Shown: positions 1-8,814 of the stretch, in pieces
How the letters are laid out: each line of letters opens with the position of its first letter
How positions within the stretch are numbered: position 1 is the stretch's first letter
DNA from: Photobacterium atrarenae
GTDB taxonomy: Bacteria > Pseudomonadota > Gammaproteobacteria > Enterobacterales > Vibrionaceae
Length of the DNA: 64,000 nucleotides
Direction of reading: 5' to 3'
NCBI RefSeq assembly: GCF_024380015.1
Contig: NZ_CP101509.1
Span: forward strand, 1,240,001 to 1,304,000
Program-made: the position numbers and the translations under genes
Notes under the pieces: generated by a model
Told to the model about the DNA's origin: nothing
The model's input: the letters and a program-made list of their open reading frames with translations, nothing else
The model's database searches: none

Positions 1-114
1 ATTGATATTGAAAGCATGGGCTATATTGCATTCAAGGTAAACCCGGGCAGCGTGTCGATCCTGGAAGCGGATGACTTATTTCAAAATCGCGCCGTTTGTT
101 TGCTTAATGGATAA
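1..114 (+). CDS. C-terminal end of a probable histidine phosphatase family protein (partial)
   Basis: Only the last 37 codons are in the window; the gene starts upstream. The tail contains the pattern NPGSVSILE followed by a short stretch ending in LLNG. This resembles the last beta strand of histidine phosphatase (phosphoglycerate mutase-like) enzymes, where a GSV segment precedes a final LxN. The catalytic RHG motif lies outside the window, so the family is a guess from a short tail. The stop TAA at 112-114 is only a few bases from the next gene, so the two are probably co-transcribed. Confidence 0.45.
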   Translation: MDIESMGYIAFKVNPGSVSILEADDLFQNRAVCLLNG

Positions 115-135
115 AACATGATTCAGGAGGATGAC

Positions 136-603
136 TTGGCTGTTCATTTCAGACCCGCAACGCAAGATGATCTCGAAACTTTAGTCTTGATGCTGCAGGA
201 TGATGCACTCGGTTCACAACGCGAAGACGGCACCTTGCCGTTAAATGCCAACTACCTTCAGGCGTTCGATGCCATTCAGGCCGATCCCAATAACCAATTG
301 ATGGTCGCAGAAATCCAAGACAGGGTAGTGGGGATGTTGCAGCTGACGTTCATTCCATATCTCACTCACATCGGCTCTTGGCGATGCTTGATCGAAGGCG
401 TTCGGATCCACACCGATTATCGTGGTCAGGGCCTCGGTGAGCAGATGTTTCAGTATGCGATAGGTCAGGCGCAGGAGAAAGGTTGCCAGTTGGTTCAGCT
501 CACCTCGGACAAGCAGCGTCCGGATGCGTTGCGGTTCTACGAGAAGCTGGGATTTGTCGCCACGCATGAAGGGTTTAAGTTGCGGCTGCTGTCGCCAGCA
601 TGA
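136..603 (+). CDS. GNAT family N-acetyltransferase
   Basis: A GCN5-related acetyltransferase, which moves an acetyl group from acetyl-CoA to an amine; the substrate cannot be told. The acetyl-CoA loop is visible as YRGQGLGEQ in the middle of the protein and the C-terminal ALRFYEKLGF motif is typical. Start: an ATG at 118 is in frame, but a perfect AGGAGG at 125-130 lies inside that reading and sits five bases before TTG at 136. Starting there the protein begins MAVHFRPATQDD, the usual GNAT N-terminus, so I prefer TTG 136 (155 residues). ATG 118 (161 residues) remains possible. It follows the phosphatase-like gene closely. Confidence 0.85.
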   Translation: MAVHFRPATQDDLETLVLMLQDDALGSQREDGTLPLNANYLQAFDAIQADPNNQLMVAEIQDRVVGMLQLTFIPYLTHIGSWRCLIEGVRIHTDYRGQGLGEQMFQYAIGQAQEKGCQLVQLTSDKQRPDALRFYEKLGFVATHEGFKLRLLSPA

Positions 604-646
604 GTATGATGGGGTGATACTGATGAATATCCGATTTAGGGTTCAA

Positions 647-668
647 AACCGCTGACGTCACAGCGGTT
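647..668. terminator. Inverted repeat between convergent genes, possible terminator
   Basis: An 8-bp perfect stem (AACCGCTG and CAGCGGTT) with a 6-base loop lies between the acetyltransferase (plus) and the sigma-54 regulator (minus). There is no strong T-run, so efficiency is uncertain. Confidence 0.45.
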
Positions 669-696
669 CTTCGGTGCTTGTAGCGACGAACGCTTG

Positions 697-2391
697 TTAA
701 TCCAGCTCAATCTTTTTGAGCCGGTACGCCAGGGCCGGGCGGGTGAGTCCTAACAGACGGGCGGCCTGGGAGACGTTGCCATCGGCTTTGTTCATCGCAT
801 GCTGAATGAGCTGACGCTCTAAGACATCAATACTGAAGTTATCGTCTAACTGCTTGTCTATCCAGTGGTCGTCAATTGTGGCGGGTTCTTTGGGCTCAAG
901 CTGACCTTTGGCGTTGATGATATTCAGTGGATGGGTCGGCTCGGCCAGTGACGGGAAAAAACTCTCTAAATCGATACTCTGGTTATTTTCCGTCAAAATA
1001 ATCCCCCGTTCGATCATGTTTTCCAGCTCGCGGATATTTCCCGGCCACTTGTAGTGCATCAGGGCTTGCAGCGCTTTATCGGTCACCCCGAGGGTCCGTT
1101 TATGGTACAGGGCGTGGTATTTTTCCAGAAAGTGCTCGATCAGCAGCGGAATATCTTCGCGTCGCTCACGCAGCGGTGGGATTTGGACCGGATAAACATT
1201 CAGCCGGTAATAGAGGTCGGCCCGAAATCGCCCTTTTTCGACGGCGGATTTTAAATCCTCATTGGTTGCGGCCACGACACGGACATCAATGGTGCGCAAT
1301 TGATTGTCGCCGACCCGCTCTAGTTCACCTTCTTGTAAAACGCGTAATAAACTCGCCTGGGCACGGGGCGAGAGTTCAATCACTTCATCGAGGAAGATTG
1401 TCCCCTGATTGGCGCGTTCGAATTTCCCTTCGCGCGAGTGCGTGGCACCGGTATAAGCGCCTTTTTCGACCCCGAACAGCTCCGCTTCAATCAGATCGGG
1501 CGGAATACAGGCGCAGTTAACGGCAACAAAAGGCTGATCTTTGCGATCGCTGCTCAGGTGCAACCCCCTGGCGACCACTTCTTTGCCGACACCGGTTTCT
1601 CCCTGTAGCAGGACCGAGACTTTAGTTTTTGAGGCTTTGGCGATGAGATGGCAGACTGATTTAAACGCCTCGGAGTTGCCAACGGAGTTGAGCAATAAGT
1701 CGTCATATTCAGGGTTGTGATAAATCTCTTTGAGGCTCGTCACTTGTTGTTGCAGCGCCAAGAGCTCTTCAATAATCGGGTCGGGTTGGAGGGCTTGTTC
1801 GAGCTCGGTCTGGTTCTCCCATTCTTCTGCCGGTTTTCCGACAATATGGCAATGTTCGCTGCCACATCCGGTACATTGTGTCTCCTGGTATATGATTTTT
1901 CGGCCCATGTAGTAGCTTGAAAAACCACTGGCATAGCCGAGCAGCGTCCAGCAAACCGGGATGTCGGATTGGCCGTATTCATGAAGATGCGCCTCTGCTT
2001 CATAAGAGTCGTACCAGTCAAACTCGCCGTGGAAATGACCGGTTTCCAGATCAAAGCTCAGGTTCGTTGGCACGACTTTGGCCATGCCTTTGATGGTATG
2101 CAGTTGTGGTCCGGCCAGGAAGGCATCTTCCGTGGTAAAGTCAGGGCGAATTTTATGCAGCATATCGGCATCTCTTAATCCCGAGTAATAGCCAAAACGC
2201 ATCAGGAATCCGGTGGCCCTTTTTACACCTAAGGTTTCGATTAACTCTTTTCTGAGTAACCCCAGCGCAGCGGAATGGATGAGTAACATGCGCTGTTCAT
2301 TAAACCAGACTTTTCCGTCTTCACTGGAAAACTTAAATTGTGAGATCAGGTCGTGAGGTTCTGGAAGTTGCGGGGAAGTACGAATATCCAT
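697..2391 (-). CDS. dmpR: Phenol-responsive sigma-54-dependent activator (DmpR/MopR/XylR family)
   Basis: A 564-residue enhancer-binding protein of DmpR/MopR architecture: an N-terminal XylR_N/V4R sensor (about 15-200), a central AAA+ domain with Walker A GETGVGKE and the sigma-54 contact loop as GAYTGA (Tyr where GAFTGA is usual), and a C-terminal Fis-type HTH (about 520-560). The MopR zinc ligands C155, E178, C181 and C189 correspond to C147, E170, C173 and C181 here, all with a constant offset of eight. The MopR phenol-contact residues H106 and W134 correspond to H98 and W126. This strongly suggests direct phenol sensing. The gene is divergent from the phenol hydroxylase operon it should activate. 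The start at 2391 has AGGAAAGG upstream. Confidence 0.95.
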   Translation of the reverse strand: MDIRTSPQLPEPHDLISQFKFSSEDGKVWFNEQRMLLIHSAALGLLRKELIETLGVKRATGFLMRFGYYSGLRDADMLHKIRPDFTTEDAFLAGPQLHTIKGMAKVVPTNLSFDLETGHFHGEFDWYDSYEAEAHLHEYGQSDIPVCWTLLGYASGFSSYYMGRKIIYQETQCTGCGSEHCHIVGKPAEEWENQTELEQALQPDPIIEELLALQQQVTSLKEIYHNPEYDDLLLNSVGNSEAFKSVCHLIAKASKTKVSVLLQGETGVGKEVVARGLHLSSDRKDQPFVAVNCACIPPDLIEAELFGVEKGAYTGATHSREGKFERANQGTIFLDEVIELSPRAQASLLRVLQEGELERVGDNQLRTIDVRVVAATNEDLKSAVEKGRFRADLYYRLNVYPVQIPPLRERREDIPLLIEHFLEKYHALYHKRTLGVTDKALQALMHYKWPGNIRELENMIERGIILTENNQSIDLESFFPSLAEPTHPLNIINAKGQLEPKEPATIDDHWIDKQLDDNFSIDVLERQLIQHAMNKADGNVSQAARLLGLTRPALAYRLKKIELD

Positions 2392-2528
2392 AATAACATT
2401 GCCTTTCCTTGAATCCCGAAATCAAACGGGGTGACATGATTGCTTCGCAAGTGAAATCCATGAATCACTTTTAATTAAAATAGGTGAGTAGGTGCGAATC
2501 GCAGCTAATGTTCAAACGCATTATTACC

Positions 2529-2544
2529 TTAATCAAATGATCTA
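2529..2544. promoter_or_regulatory. Distal upstream activator site for the DmpR-type regulator
   Basis: The 16-mer TTAATCAAATGATCTA matches 13 of 16 positions of the palindromic UAS TTGATCAATTGATCAA known for DmpR-type regulators. Its centre is about 208 bp upstream of the predicted transcription start and 31 bp (three helical turns) from the next site. Confidence 0.7.
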
Positions 2545-2559
2545 TCCCTGTCACCCATA

Positions 2560-2575
2560 TTTATCATTCGATCAA
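2560..2575. promoter_or_regulatory. Proximal upstream activator site for the DmpR-type regulator
   Basis: TTTATCATTCGATCAA matches 13 of 16 positions of the DmpR/XylR-class UAS. It lies about 177 bp upstream of the predicted start. With the distal site it gives the paired same-face arrangement expected for hexamer assembly on DNA. Confidence 0.7.
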
Positions 2576-2718
2576 CTTAATTAACCTTTTATTTACATGC
2601 GATCCCATATCCTGCTCGTTTTTCCATCTCAGGTTTGCGCATGATTGAATTTTATTTTTGTTCAGAAACAGTTGCTTATATCTGTTTCTCCCTTTTTTAG
2701 TATTTGTGGGTTTTGATG

Positions 2719-2734
2719 TGGCATACCCGTTGCA
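2719..2734 (+). promoter_or_regulatory. Sigma-54 (-24/-12) promoter of the phenol operon
   Basis: TGGCATACCCGTTGCA has GG at 2720-2721 and GC at 2732-2733 separated by exactly ten bases, as required for RpoN promoters. The predicted start is near 2745, leaving a leader of about 50 bases before dmpK. AGGGAGGC just before 2798 is the ribosome binding site. Confidence 0.88.
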
Positions 2735-2797
2735 ATAGGGGGGATACCCGTGCATTAGGGGATTAGCCTGAATCAGCAAAACTAACAGGGAGGCAAC

Positions 2798-3109
2798 ATG
2801 GAAGCGTTGACGGCAAGGGCGGATGAACAACATCGCTCAGGGTTCGAGCAACTCACCAAGTATGTGAGAGTTCGAAGTCCTGACGATGCTCGATTTGTTG
2901 AATTCGACTTCGCGATTGGTGAACCAGGCCTGTTCGTTGAACTGATCATGCCCAAAGCAGCCTTTGAGCAATTTTGTCAGGTAAACAAAGTGACACATAT
3001 GACCGACGAACAGATGGCCGCCGTCGACGCTGAAATGGATAAGTGGCGTTACGGTGAAAATACGCTGATGTCGAAAAATCATAACCATGTGTCTGAACAG
3101 CAATCATGA
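2798..3109 (+). CDS. dmpK: Phenol hydroxylase assembly/auxiliary subunit DmpK
   Basis: First gene of the phenol hydroxylase operon, 103 residues. It matches the small DmpK/PoxA/MphK proteins in size, position and sequence (VRVRSPDDARFVEFDFAIGE region). In characterised systems this subunit is needed to assemble active oxygenase, probably by helping iron loading, but is not part of the turnover complex. It sits 53 bases after the predicted sigma-54 start. The stop at 3107-3109 is followed by dmpL after 19 bases. Confidence 0.92.
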   Translation: MEALTARADEQHRSGFEQLTKYVRVRSPDDARFVEFDFAIGEPGLFVELIMPKAAFEQFCQVNKVTHMTDEQMAAVDAEMDKWRYGENTLMSKNHNHVSEQQS

Positions 3110-3128
3110 ATCAGCTGGGAATTGTTTG

Positions 3129-4118
3129 ATGAGTATTGAAATTAAAACCGCAACACTCGATCCGGTCCGAAATACTTACGCGCATACGGAACGTCGCTTT
3201 GGTGATAAGCCTGCGACCCGTTATCAGGAGGCCAGTTACGATATTCAATCGGAAAAGTATTTCCATTATCGCCCGCTTTGGCAGCCGGACATGGAATTAA
3301 ACGACCCGCGTCGTACCGCAATTGTGATGGAAGACTGGTATGCGTTTCGGGATCCCCGCCAGTATTACTACGGCGCTTATGTTCAGCAGCGATCCAAAAT
3401 GCAGGATGCGGCAGAAAGCAATTACGCATTTTTTGAAAAGCGCAATCTCGCGGACCAACTGAGCGACGATATCAAAGCCAAAGTGATTCGTTTTCTGGTG
3501 CCGGTTCGCCATCTTGAACATACCGCGAACCTGAACAACTTATATGGCACTTCTCTCGGCTACGGTACCGTCCTGACCCAAGCCTTGCTGTTTAACGGGA
3601 TGGATCGGCTGGGTATTGCCCAGTATTTGTCTCGCATTGCCCTGCTTTTGGATCACAACAGCAGTGGGGCGTTAACAGAGGCGAAATCCTACTGGATGGA
3701 CGATCCCGCCTGGCAAGGAATGCGGGCGTTGTGCGAAGAAACCACGGTGACAAAAGACTGGTTTGAAGTGTTCGTGGCCCAGGACATCGTGATGGATTGT
3801 CTGGTGTACGACCTGGTGTTCAATCAGTTTGATCAGTGGCTGGTGGACCATGGCGCGCAGGATATTGGCATGCTGACGGAGTTCATGCGCACCTGGCATG
3901 CGGACAATAGCCGCTGGGCCGATGCGGTGCTCAAAACTGCCGCTGCTGAATCCGCAGAGAATCTGTCCTTGCTGGAAGCTTGGATCTCTATGTGGAAAGC
4001 AAAGGCGATCGCTGCATTAGCGCCGGTGGCGAAAGATATGCTGGATGATGCTGAGGCAATCGACAAAGCCGTGGCTGTTCTGGATAAGCGTCTCGCGAAA
4101 GCTGGGCTGTTCAAGTAA
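3129..4118 (+). CDS. dmpL: Phenol hydroxylase beta subunit (P1)
   Basis: The 329-residue beta subunit of the three-subunit diiron phenol hydroxylase, which supports the catalytic alpha subunit in the oxygenase dimer. The sequence is typical of the DmpL/TouE fold, with the conserved region around FHYRPLWQPDMELNDP (about residues 45-60). It lacks the EXXH iron ligands, as expected. An upstream in-frame ATG at 3087 would overlap dmpK; ATG 3129 gives the normal MSIEIKTATLDP N-terminus and is preferred. The spacing to dmpM is 11 bases. Confidence 0.95.
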   Translation: MSIEIKTATLDPVRNTYAHTERRFGDKPATRYQEASYDIQSEKYFHYRPLWQPDMELNDPRRTAIVMEDWYAFRDPRQYYYGAYVQQRSKMQDAAESNYAFFEKRNLADQLSDDIKAKVIRFLVPVRHLEHTANLNNLYGTSLGYGTVLTQALLFNGMDRLGIAQYLSRIALLLDHNSSGALTEAKSYWMDDPAWQGMRALCEETTVTKDWFEVFVAQDIVMDCLVYDLVFNQFDQWLVDHGAQDIGMLTEFMRTWHADNSRWADAVLKTAAAESAENLSLLEAWISMWKAKAIAALAPVAKDMLDDAEAIDKAVAVLDKRLAKAGLFK

Positions 4119-4129
4119 GGGGAAAAGGA

Positions 4130-4399
4130 ATGTCCAAGGTTTATATCGCACTGCAAGATAATGATGAATCTCGCTATATCGTTGAAGCCATTGAAGAAGA
4201 TAACCCGGATGTCACCGTGATACACATGCCGGCCATGATCCGCGTTGAAAACAACGGTCGGCTGGTGGTTCGCCGGGAATCGGTTGAAGAGAAGATGGGC
4301 CGTGCGTGGGATGTGCAGGAGTTGCATCTCAACCTGATCACCCTGGGTGGCAACGTTGAAGAAGACGACGATGAACTCTCTTTACACTGGAACGAGTAA
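4130..4399 (+). CDS. dmpM: Phenol hydroxylase effector (coupling) protein P2
   Basis: An 89-residue MmoB/DmpM family protein with no cofactor. It binds the oxygenase and couples electron delivery to substrate hydroxylation. Family marks include the start MSKVYIALQDNDESRYIVE and the conserved NPDVTVIHMPAMIRVE segment. The acidic tail (EEDDDELSLHWNE) is also typical. It lies between the beta and alpha subunit genes, the usual order. Confidence 0.95.
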   Translation: MSKVYIALQDNDESRYIVEAIEEDNPDVTVIHMPAMIRVENNGRLVVRRESVEEKMGRAWDVQELHLNLITLGGNVEEDDDELSLHWNE

Positions 4400-4413
4400 A
4401 AAGGTATCTCATT

Positions 4414-5916
4414 ATGGCTGCGAAAAAGCTCAATATTAAAGATAAGTACCGCCTGCTGACCCGTGATCTCGACTGGGAATATTCTTACCAGGATCGCCAA
4501 GCGGCGTTTCCCTACGAAGAGTTCGAAGGGATCAAAATCACCGACTGGTCCAAGTGGGAAGACCCGTTCCGCTTAACCATGGATGCCTACTGGAAATATC
4601 AGGCGGAGAAAGAAAAGAAACTCTACGCCATCTTTGACGCCTTTGCCCAGAACAATGGCCATCTGAATGTGTCGGATCCGCGATATGTGAACGCGATTAA
4701 GCTGTTTCTCTCGGCCGTGACGCCGCTTGAGTATCAAGCCTATCAGGGATTTGCTCACACCGGCCGTCAGTTTGGTGGCGTAGGGGCGCGGATTGCCTGC
4801 CAGATGCAGTCGATCGATGAGCTGCGTCATGTCCAGACTCAGATCCATGCCATGAGTCACTTCAATAAGTTCTTTGACGGTTTTCAGGACTTCAGCCACA
4901 TGCACGATCGGGTGTGGTATCTCTCCGTGCCGAAGTCATTTTTCAATGACGCCCGCGCGGCTGGGCCCTTTGAGTTCATGATCGCCATCGGATTCTCGTT
5001 TGAATATGTCCTGACCAATCTGCTGTTCGTTCCCTTCATGTCGGGAGCAGCGCACAACGGCGATATGGCGACCGTGACCTTCGGCTTTTCAGCCCAGTCG
5101 GATGAAGCCCGCCATATGACCCTGGGTCTGGAAATCATCAAATTCCTGCTGGAACAGCATGAAGACAATGTGCCGATCGTCCAGAAATGGATCGACAAGT
5201 GGTTCTGGCGCGGGGCGCGCTTACTGAGCGTCGTGTCGATGATGATGGACTATATGTTGCCGAACAAGGTGATGTCGTGGAAAGAGGCGTGGGAAGTCTA
5301 TTTCGAGGAAGCGGGCGGCGCCCTGTTTAAAGATCTGGCGCGCTACGGGATCCGGATGCCGAAATACGCCGATGTGATCGAAAAAGAGAAAGAGCACCTG
5401 TCCCACCAGACCTGGTGGACCTTCTACACCCATGGTCAGGCGACCGGATTCCACACCTGGATCCCGAGCGACGAAGAGCTGGACTGGTTATCTGAAAAAT
5501 ACCCGGAAACCTTTGATAAGTACTACCGTCCTCGCTGGGAGCTGGCGAAAGAGATGGAAGCCAAAGGTGAGCGCTTCTACACCAAGGCGTTGCCGCAACT
5601 GTGCACCATTTGTCAGGTTCCGATGCTGTTTACCGACATGGATAACCCAACCCAAACGGTTTACCGCAGCAGTCAGTATGAAGGGGAGCGTTACCACTTC
5701 TGTTCCGATGGCTGTAAAGACATTTTCGATGACGAGCCGGAGAAATATGTGCAGTCCTGGCTGCCGGTCCATCAGATCTTCCAGGGCAACTGCGGTGGTC
5801 CCGACCTGACGGGCGTTCTGGGTGAGTTCTACAAGATGAATCTGGGTGCGGACAATCTGGATATGAAAGGCTCACCGGATGAGCAGCGTTGGAATCAATG
5901 GAAAGGCAAAGCCTGA
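4414..5916 (+). CDS. dmpN: Phenol hydroxylase alpha subunit (P3), diiron catalytic subunit
   Basis: The 500-residue catalytic subunit that hydroxylates phenol to catechol using O2 and electrons from the DmpP reductase. All six iron ligands expected for bacterial multicomponent monooxygenases are visible: E106, E136, H139, E197, E231 and H234, the last two of each set in ExxH motifs (ELRH and EARH). A C-terminal YHS-like segment with CTIC and CSDGC supplies the structural zinc site of phenol hydroxylases. Length and domain order are normal, so it should be active. ATG 4414 follows AAAAAGGTATC. Confidence 0.97.
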   Translation: MAAKKLNIKDKYRLLTRDLDWEYSYQDRQAAFPYEEFEGIKITDWSKWEDPFRLTMDAYWKYQAEKEKKLYAIFDAFAQNNGHLNVSDPRYVNAIKLFLSAVTPLEYQAYQGFAHTGRQFGGVGARIACQMQSIDELRHVQTQIHAMSHFNKFFDGFQDFSHMHDRVWYLSVPKSFFNDARAAGPFEFMIAIGFSFEYVLTNLLFVPFMSGAAHNGDMATVTFGFSAQSDEARHMTLGLEIIKFLLEQHEDNVPIVQKWIDKWFWRGARLLSVVSMMMDYMLPNKVMSWKEAWEVYFEEAGGALFKDLARYGIRMPKYADVIEKEKEHLSHQTWWTFYTHGQATGFHTWIPSDEELDWLSEKYPETFDKYYRPRWELAKEMEAKGERFYTKALPQLCTICQVPMLFTDMDNPTQTVYRSSQYEGERYHFCSDGCKDIFDDEPEKYVQSWLPVHQIFQGNCGGPDLTGVLGEFYKMNLGADNLDMKGSPDEQRWNQWKGKA

Positions 5917-5982
5917 GTTGAAACGGATGACAAACAGGCGGGCGGTGGCATCGGCCATTGCCCCCAGATGTGAGGAATAACC

Positions 5983-6345
5983 ATGCCCGTTAAAGCAATC
6001 ACGCCGGACTATCAAGGCGAAAAACTCGATAAGTTTGAAAACTTTCATGGCAATCAGGTCGTTTACGTCGGTTGGGATCACCACCTGATGTTTTGTGCGC
6101 CCTTTGCGTATCCGGTGTCGCCCGAGATGCCGTTTCAGACCCTGCTCACTGAAGTGATGCCGGAGGCATTTGGCCTGCATCCGGAGTTTCAGGATATCGA
6201 CTGGGAAAGCGTCCAATGGAAACTGGATGAAGCCGATTTCATTCCCCAGCCGCAGGTTGCCTTAGCTGCTCAGGGGATCGGCCATAAATCGGTGTTGCGC
6301 TTTCACACACCGGGTCTGAATGGCTATCAGGGCGCGGGTGTTTAA
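5983..6345 (+). CDS. dmpO: Phenol hydroxylase subunit P4 (gamma)
   Basis: The 120-residue gamma subunit of the oxygenase component. It matches DmpO in size, in operon position after dmpN, and in the start MPVKAITPDYQGEKLD and the YVGWDHHLMFCAPFA region. It completes the (alpha beta gamma)2 oxygenase. A 66-base gap separates it from dmpN; GAGGAA lies just before the ATG. The next gene starts 10 bases after its stop. Confidence 0.94.
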   Translation: MPVKAITPDYQGEKLDKFENFHGNQVVYVGWDHHLMFCAPFAYPVSPEMPFQTLLTEVMPEAFGLHPEFQDIDWESVQWKLDEADFIPQPQVALAAQGIGHKSVLRFHTPGLNGYQGAGV

Positions 6346-6355
6346 GGAGGTCAGG

Positions 6356-7417
6356 ATGACATATGAAGTGACGGTTGAGCCAACGGGCGATGTCATTGAA
6401 GTTGAAGAGGGGCAGACGATTCTGGACGCTGCCCAACGGCAGGGGGTCTGGTTGCCTTTTGCCTGCGGCCACGGCACCTGCGGTACGTGCAAGATCACGG
6501 TCACCGAAGGAGATGTCGATGTCGGAGAGGCGTCTTCGTTCGCGCTGATGGATATTGAGCGAGACGAAGGCGTGGTTCTGGCCTGCTGCGCCATCCCGGA
6601 GTCGGATCTCACCATTGAAGCGGATGTGGATGTCGACCCGGATTTCCTCGGCCATCCTGTTCAGGATTATCAAGGTGTGGTCACTGACATTCGCGACCTG
6701 TCGCCGACCATTAAGGGGCTGGTCCTGCAATTGGATGATGACATTGCCTTTCAGGCCGGTCAGTACGTCAACCTGCATATTCCCGGGGTCGAAGGGACCC
6801 GCGCGTTCTCCATCGCGAGCAAGCCATCTGAGCATCGTGCGCTGGAGCTGCATGTCCGTCTGGTGCCCGGTGGGGCGGCGACCTCCTACATCCATGAGCA
6901 ACTGGCTGTCGGGGATACCCTGAAGGTCTCTGGTCCTTATGGCCAGTTCTTTACCCGAAAATCGGATCCCAGAGATGTCATTTTCATCGCTGGTGGCTCG
7001 GGGCTGTCCAGCCCGCAGTCGATGATCCTGGACCTGCTGGAGGCCGGCGATCCACGCCAGATTTACCTGTTTCAGGGTGCGCGCAATGTCTCTGAACTCT
7101 ATCGCCGGGAATTGTTTGAGGAGCTGGCACAGCAACATGCCAATTTCTTCTATATCCCGGCTTTGAACGAGCCTGAAGACAGCGATGGCTGGCAGGGCTT
7201 TCAAGGCTTTGTGCACGAAGCAGCGCAGGACTATTTCGACAATAAATTCAATGGTTATAAGGCCTATTTGTGTGGTCCGCCGCCCATGATTGATGCCGCA
7301 GTAACGGCCCTCATCCAGGGCCGGTTGTTCGAGCGCGATATCCATATGGAACGCTTTGTCACGGCCGCCGATGGTGCGAATGAGCAAACACGTTCGGCGC
7401 TGTTCAAACGCATTTAA
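6356..7417 (+). CDS. dmpP: Phenol hydroxylase reductase (P5), [2Fe-2S]/FAD
   Basis: A 353-residue electron-transfer subunit passing electrons from NADH through FAD and a [2Fe-2S] centre to the diiron site. The N-terminal ferredoxin domain shows CGHGTCGTC and a fourth cysteine in the LACC segment. The middle FAD domain has RAFSIAS. The C-terminal NAD domain has GGSGLSSPQSM and ends with CGPPPMIDA. ATG 6356 follows AAGGAGG and gives MTYEVTVEPTG, the family N-terminus. An upstream in-frame ATG at 6320 would overlap dmpO. Confidence 0.96.
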   Translation: MTYEVTVEPTGDVIEVEEGQTILDAAQRQGVWLPFACGHGTCGTCKITVTEGDVDVGEASSFALMDIERDEGVVLACCAIPESDLTIEADVDVDPDFLGHPVQDYQGVVTDIRDLSPTIKGLVLQLDDDIAFQAGQYVNLHIPGVEGTRAFSIASKPSEHRALELHVRLVPGGAATSYIHEQLAVGDTLKVSGPYGQFFTRKSDPRDVIFIAGGSGLSSPQSMILDLLEAGDPRQIYLFQGARNVSELYRRELFEELAQQHANFFYIPALNEPEDSDGWQGFQGFVHEAAQDYFDNKFNGYKAYLCGPPPMIDAAVTALIQGRLFERDIHMERFVTAADGANEQTRSALFKRI

Positions 7418-7431
7418 CCGGGGAGGCACCC

Positions 7432-7755
7432 ATGGCAACAGAGGTATCGGACCCTGACGTGACGACATACCGCATTTCGGTGGTGAACCGAAACCAGCAA
7501 TACAGCTGCCGCCCGGATGACACGCTTCTGGCGGGCATGGAGTTGAAAGGTGCCCGGTGCATTCACGTCGGGTGTCGGAGCGGCGGATGCGGGATGTGCA
7601 AAATCCGGATTCTTGCCGGTGAATTTGAAAGTAAGCGCATGAGTCGTTTGCACGTCACGGAAGCTGAAGCGCAACAAGGATTTGCCCTGTCATGCCGGGT
7701 GTTGCCGCGCGGCGATATGGTCATCGAGTCGGATCATTTTAAACCGATTCAATAA
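7432..7755 (+). CDS. dmpQ: Plant-type [2Fe-2S] ferredoxin (DmpQ/XylT type)
   Basis: A 107-residue ferredoxin with CRSGGCGMC and a downstream LSC cysteine. In dmp and xyl operons this protein reduces ferric, oxygen-inactivated catechol 2,3-dioxygenase back to the active ferrous form. Its position directly before dmpB fits that reactivation role. GGGGAGG precedes the ATG at 7432. Confidence 0.94.
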   Translation: MATEVSDPDVTTYRISVVNRNQQYSCRPDDTLLAGMELKGARCIHVGCRSGGCGMCKIRILAGEFESKRMSRLHVTEAEAQQGFALSCRVLPRGDMVIESDHFKPIQ

Positions 7756-7786
7756 CGTGAAATCAGCAAATAACAAGGATAGTACG

Positions 7787-8710
7787 ATGAAAAAAGGTGT
7801 TATTCGCCCGGGGCATGTCCAGCTCCGTGTATTAGACATGAATGAAGCATTGAATCACTACCGCGATCTGCTGGGTCTGATTGAGGTTGAAACGGACAGC
7901 CAGGGCCGGGTGTACCTGAAGGGCTGGACTGAAGTCGATAAATTCTCCGTGGTGCTGCGCGAAGCTGACGCACCGGGCATGGACTTCATGGGCTTTAAGG
8001 TGATGAGTAACGCGGTGCTGGATCAGTTGCAACAAGCGCTGGTGGAATACGGCTGCCAGGTGGAAGAGATTCCGGCCGGTGAGCTGAATGGCTGTGGGCG
8101 CCGGGTGCGCTTTGAAGCACCGACCGGGCATTTATTTGAGCTGTATGCCGAGAAAGAAAACACCGGCAAATGGGGCGTGTCGCAGGTGAATCCGGAAGCC
8201 TGGCCTCAGGATCTGAAAGGCATGAAAGCCAAGCGGTTTGATCATTGCCTGCTGTATGGCCCGAATATCGAAGGAACCTGTGCACTGTTTCAGGAGGTTC
8301 TGGGATTTGATTTGGCAGAGCAAGTGGTGGATCCCGATGGCAAGAAAGCCGGTGCTTTTATTACCGCCAGCATGAAGGCTCATGATGTGGCGTTTATCGA
8401 ATGTCCGGACAAGGGCAAATTCCACCATGCTTCTTTCTTCCTCGAAACCTGGGAAGAGGTGTTGCGCGCTGCGGATCTGATCTCCATGACCAATACTTCA
8501 CTGGATATCGGGCCGACCCGTCATGGTCTGACGCACGGCAAAACCATCTATTTCTTCGATCCTTCCGGGAACCGCACCGAAGTGTTCTGCGGCGGTGATT
8601 ACCACTACCCGGATCACGAGCCGGTCACCTGGACGACCGAGCAACTGGGCAAGGCGATTTTCTACCACGATCGTCAGCTGAACGAACGGTTCCTGACCGC
8701 ACTCACCTGA
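7787..8710 (+). CDS. dmpB: Catechol 2,3-dioxygenase (extradiol)
   Basis: A 307-residue XylE/DmpB-type extradiol dioxygenase that opens catechol between C2 and C3 to give 2-hydroxymuconic semialdehyde. Two vicinal-oxygen-chelate modules are present. The iron ligands fall at H153, H214 and E265, the same numbers as in XylE, and the second-shell residues H199, H246 and Y255 are also conserved. The start ATG 7787 ([15 protein letters not shown]) follows AAGGA; an upstream in-frame start within dmpQ is unlikely. Confidence 0.97.
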   Translation: MKKGVIRPGHVQLRVLDMNEALNHYRDLLGLIEVETDSQGRVYLKGWTEVDKFSVVLREADAPGMDFMGFKVMSNAVLDQLQQALVEYGCQVEEIPAGELNGCGRRVRFEAPTGHLFELYAEKENTGKWGVSQVNPEAWPQDLKGMKAKRFDHCLLYGPNIEGTCALFQEVLGFDLAEQVVDPDGKKAGAFITASMKAHDVAFIECPDKGKFHHASFFLETWEEVLRAADLISMTNTSLDIGPTRHGLTHGKTIYFFDPSGNRTEVFCGGDYHYPDHEPVTWTTEQLGKAIFYHDRQLNERFLTALT

Positions 8711-8814
8711 TTCAATGATTGACTGACTTTCAGTGCTGGCCAGAGCCAGCACAGGGAGAGTCATGCCTGCTGAACAGGGTATGGCGGCTCATGCCCTTAA
8801 ACAGAGAGAACGAA

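Noticed and set aside
2564..2833. 89-codon minus-strand frame in the phenol promoter region
   Set aside because: It overlaps the activator sites and sigma-54 promoter and runs into dmpK.
6239..7468. 409-codon open frame on the minus strand
   Set aside because: It lies fully opposite dmpP, whose motifs and operon position are certain. Long antisense frames are common opposite GC-rich genes, and its translation shows no family features.
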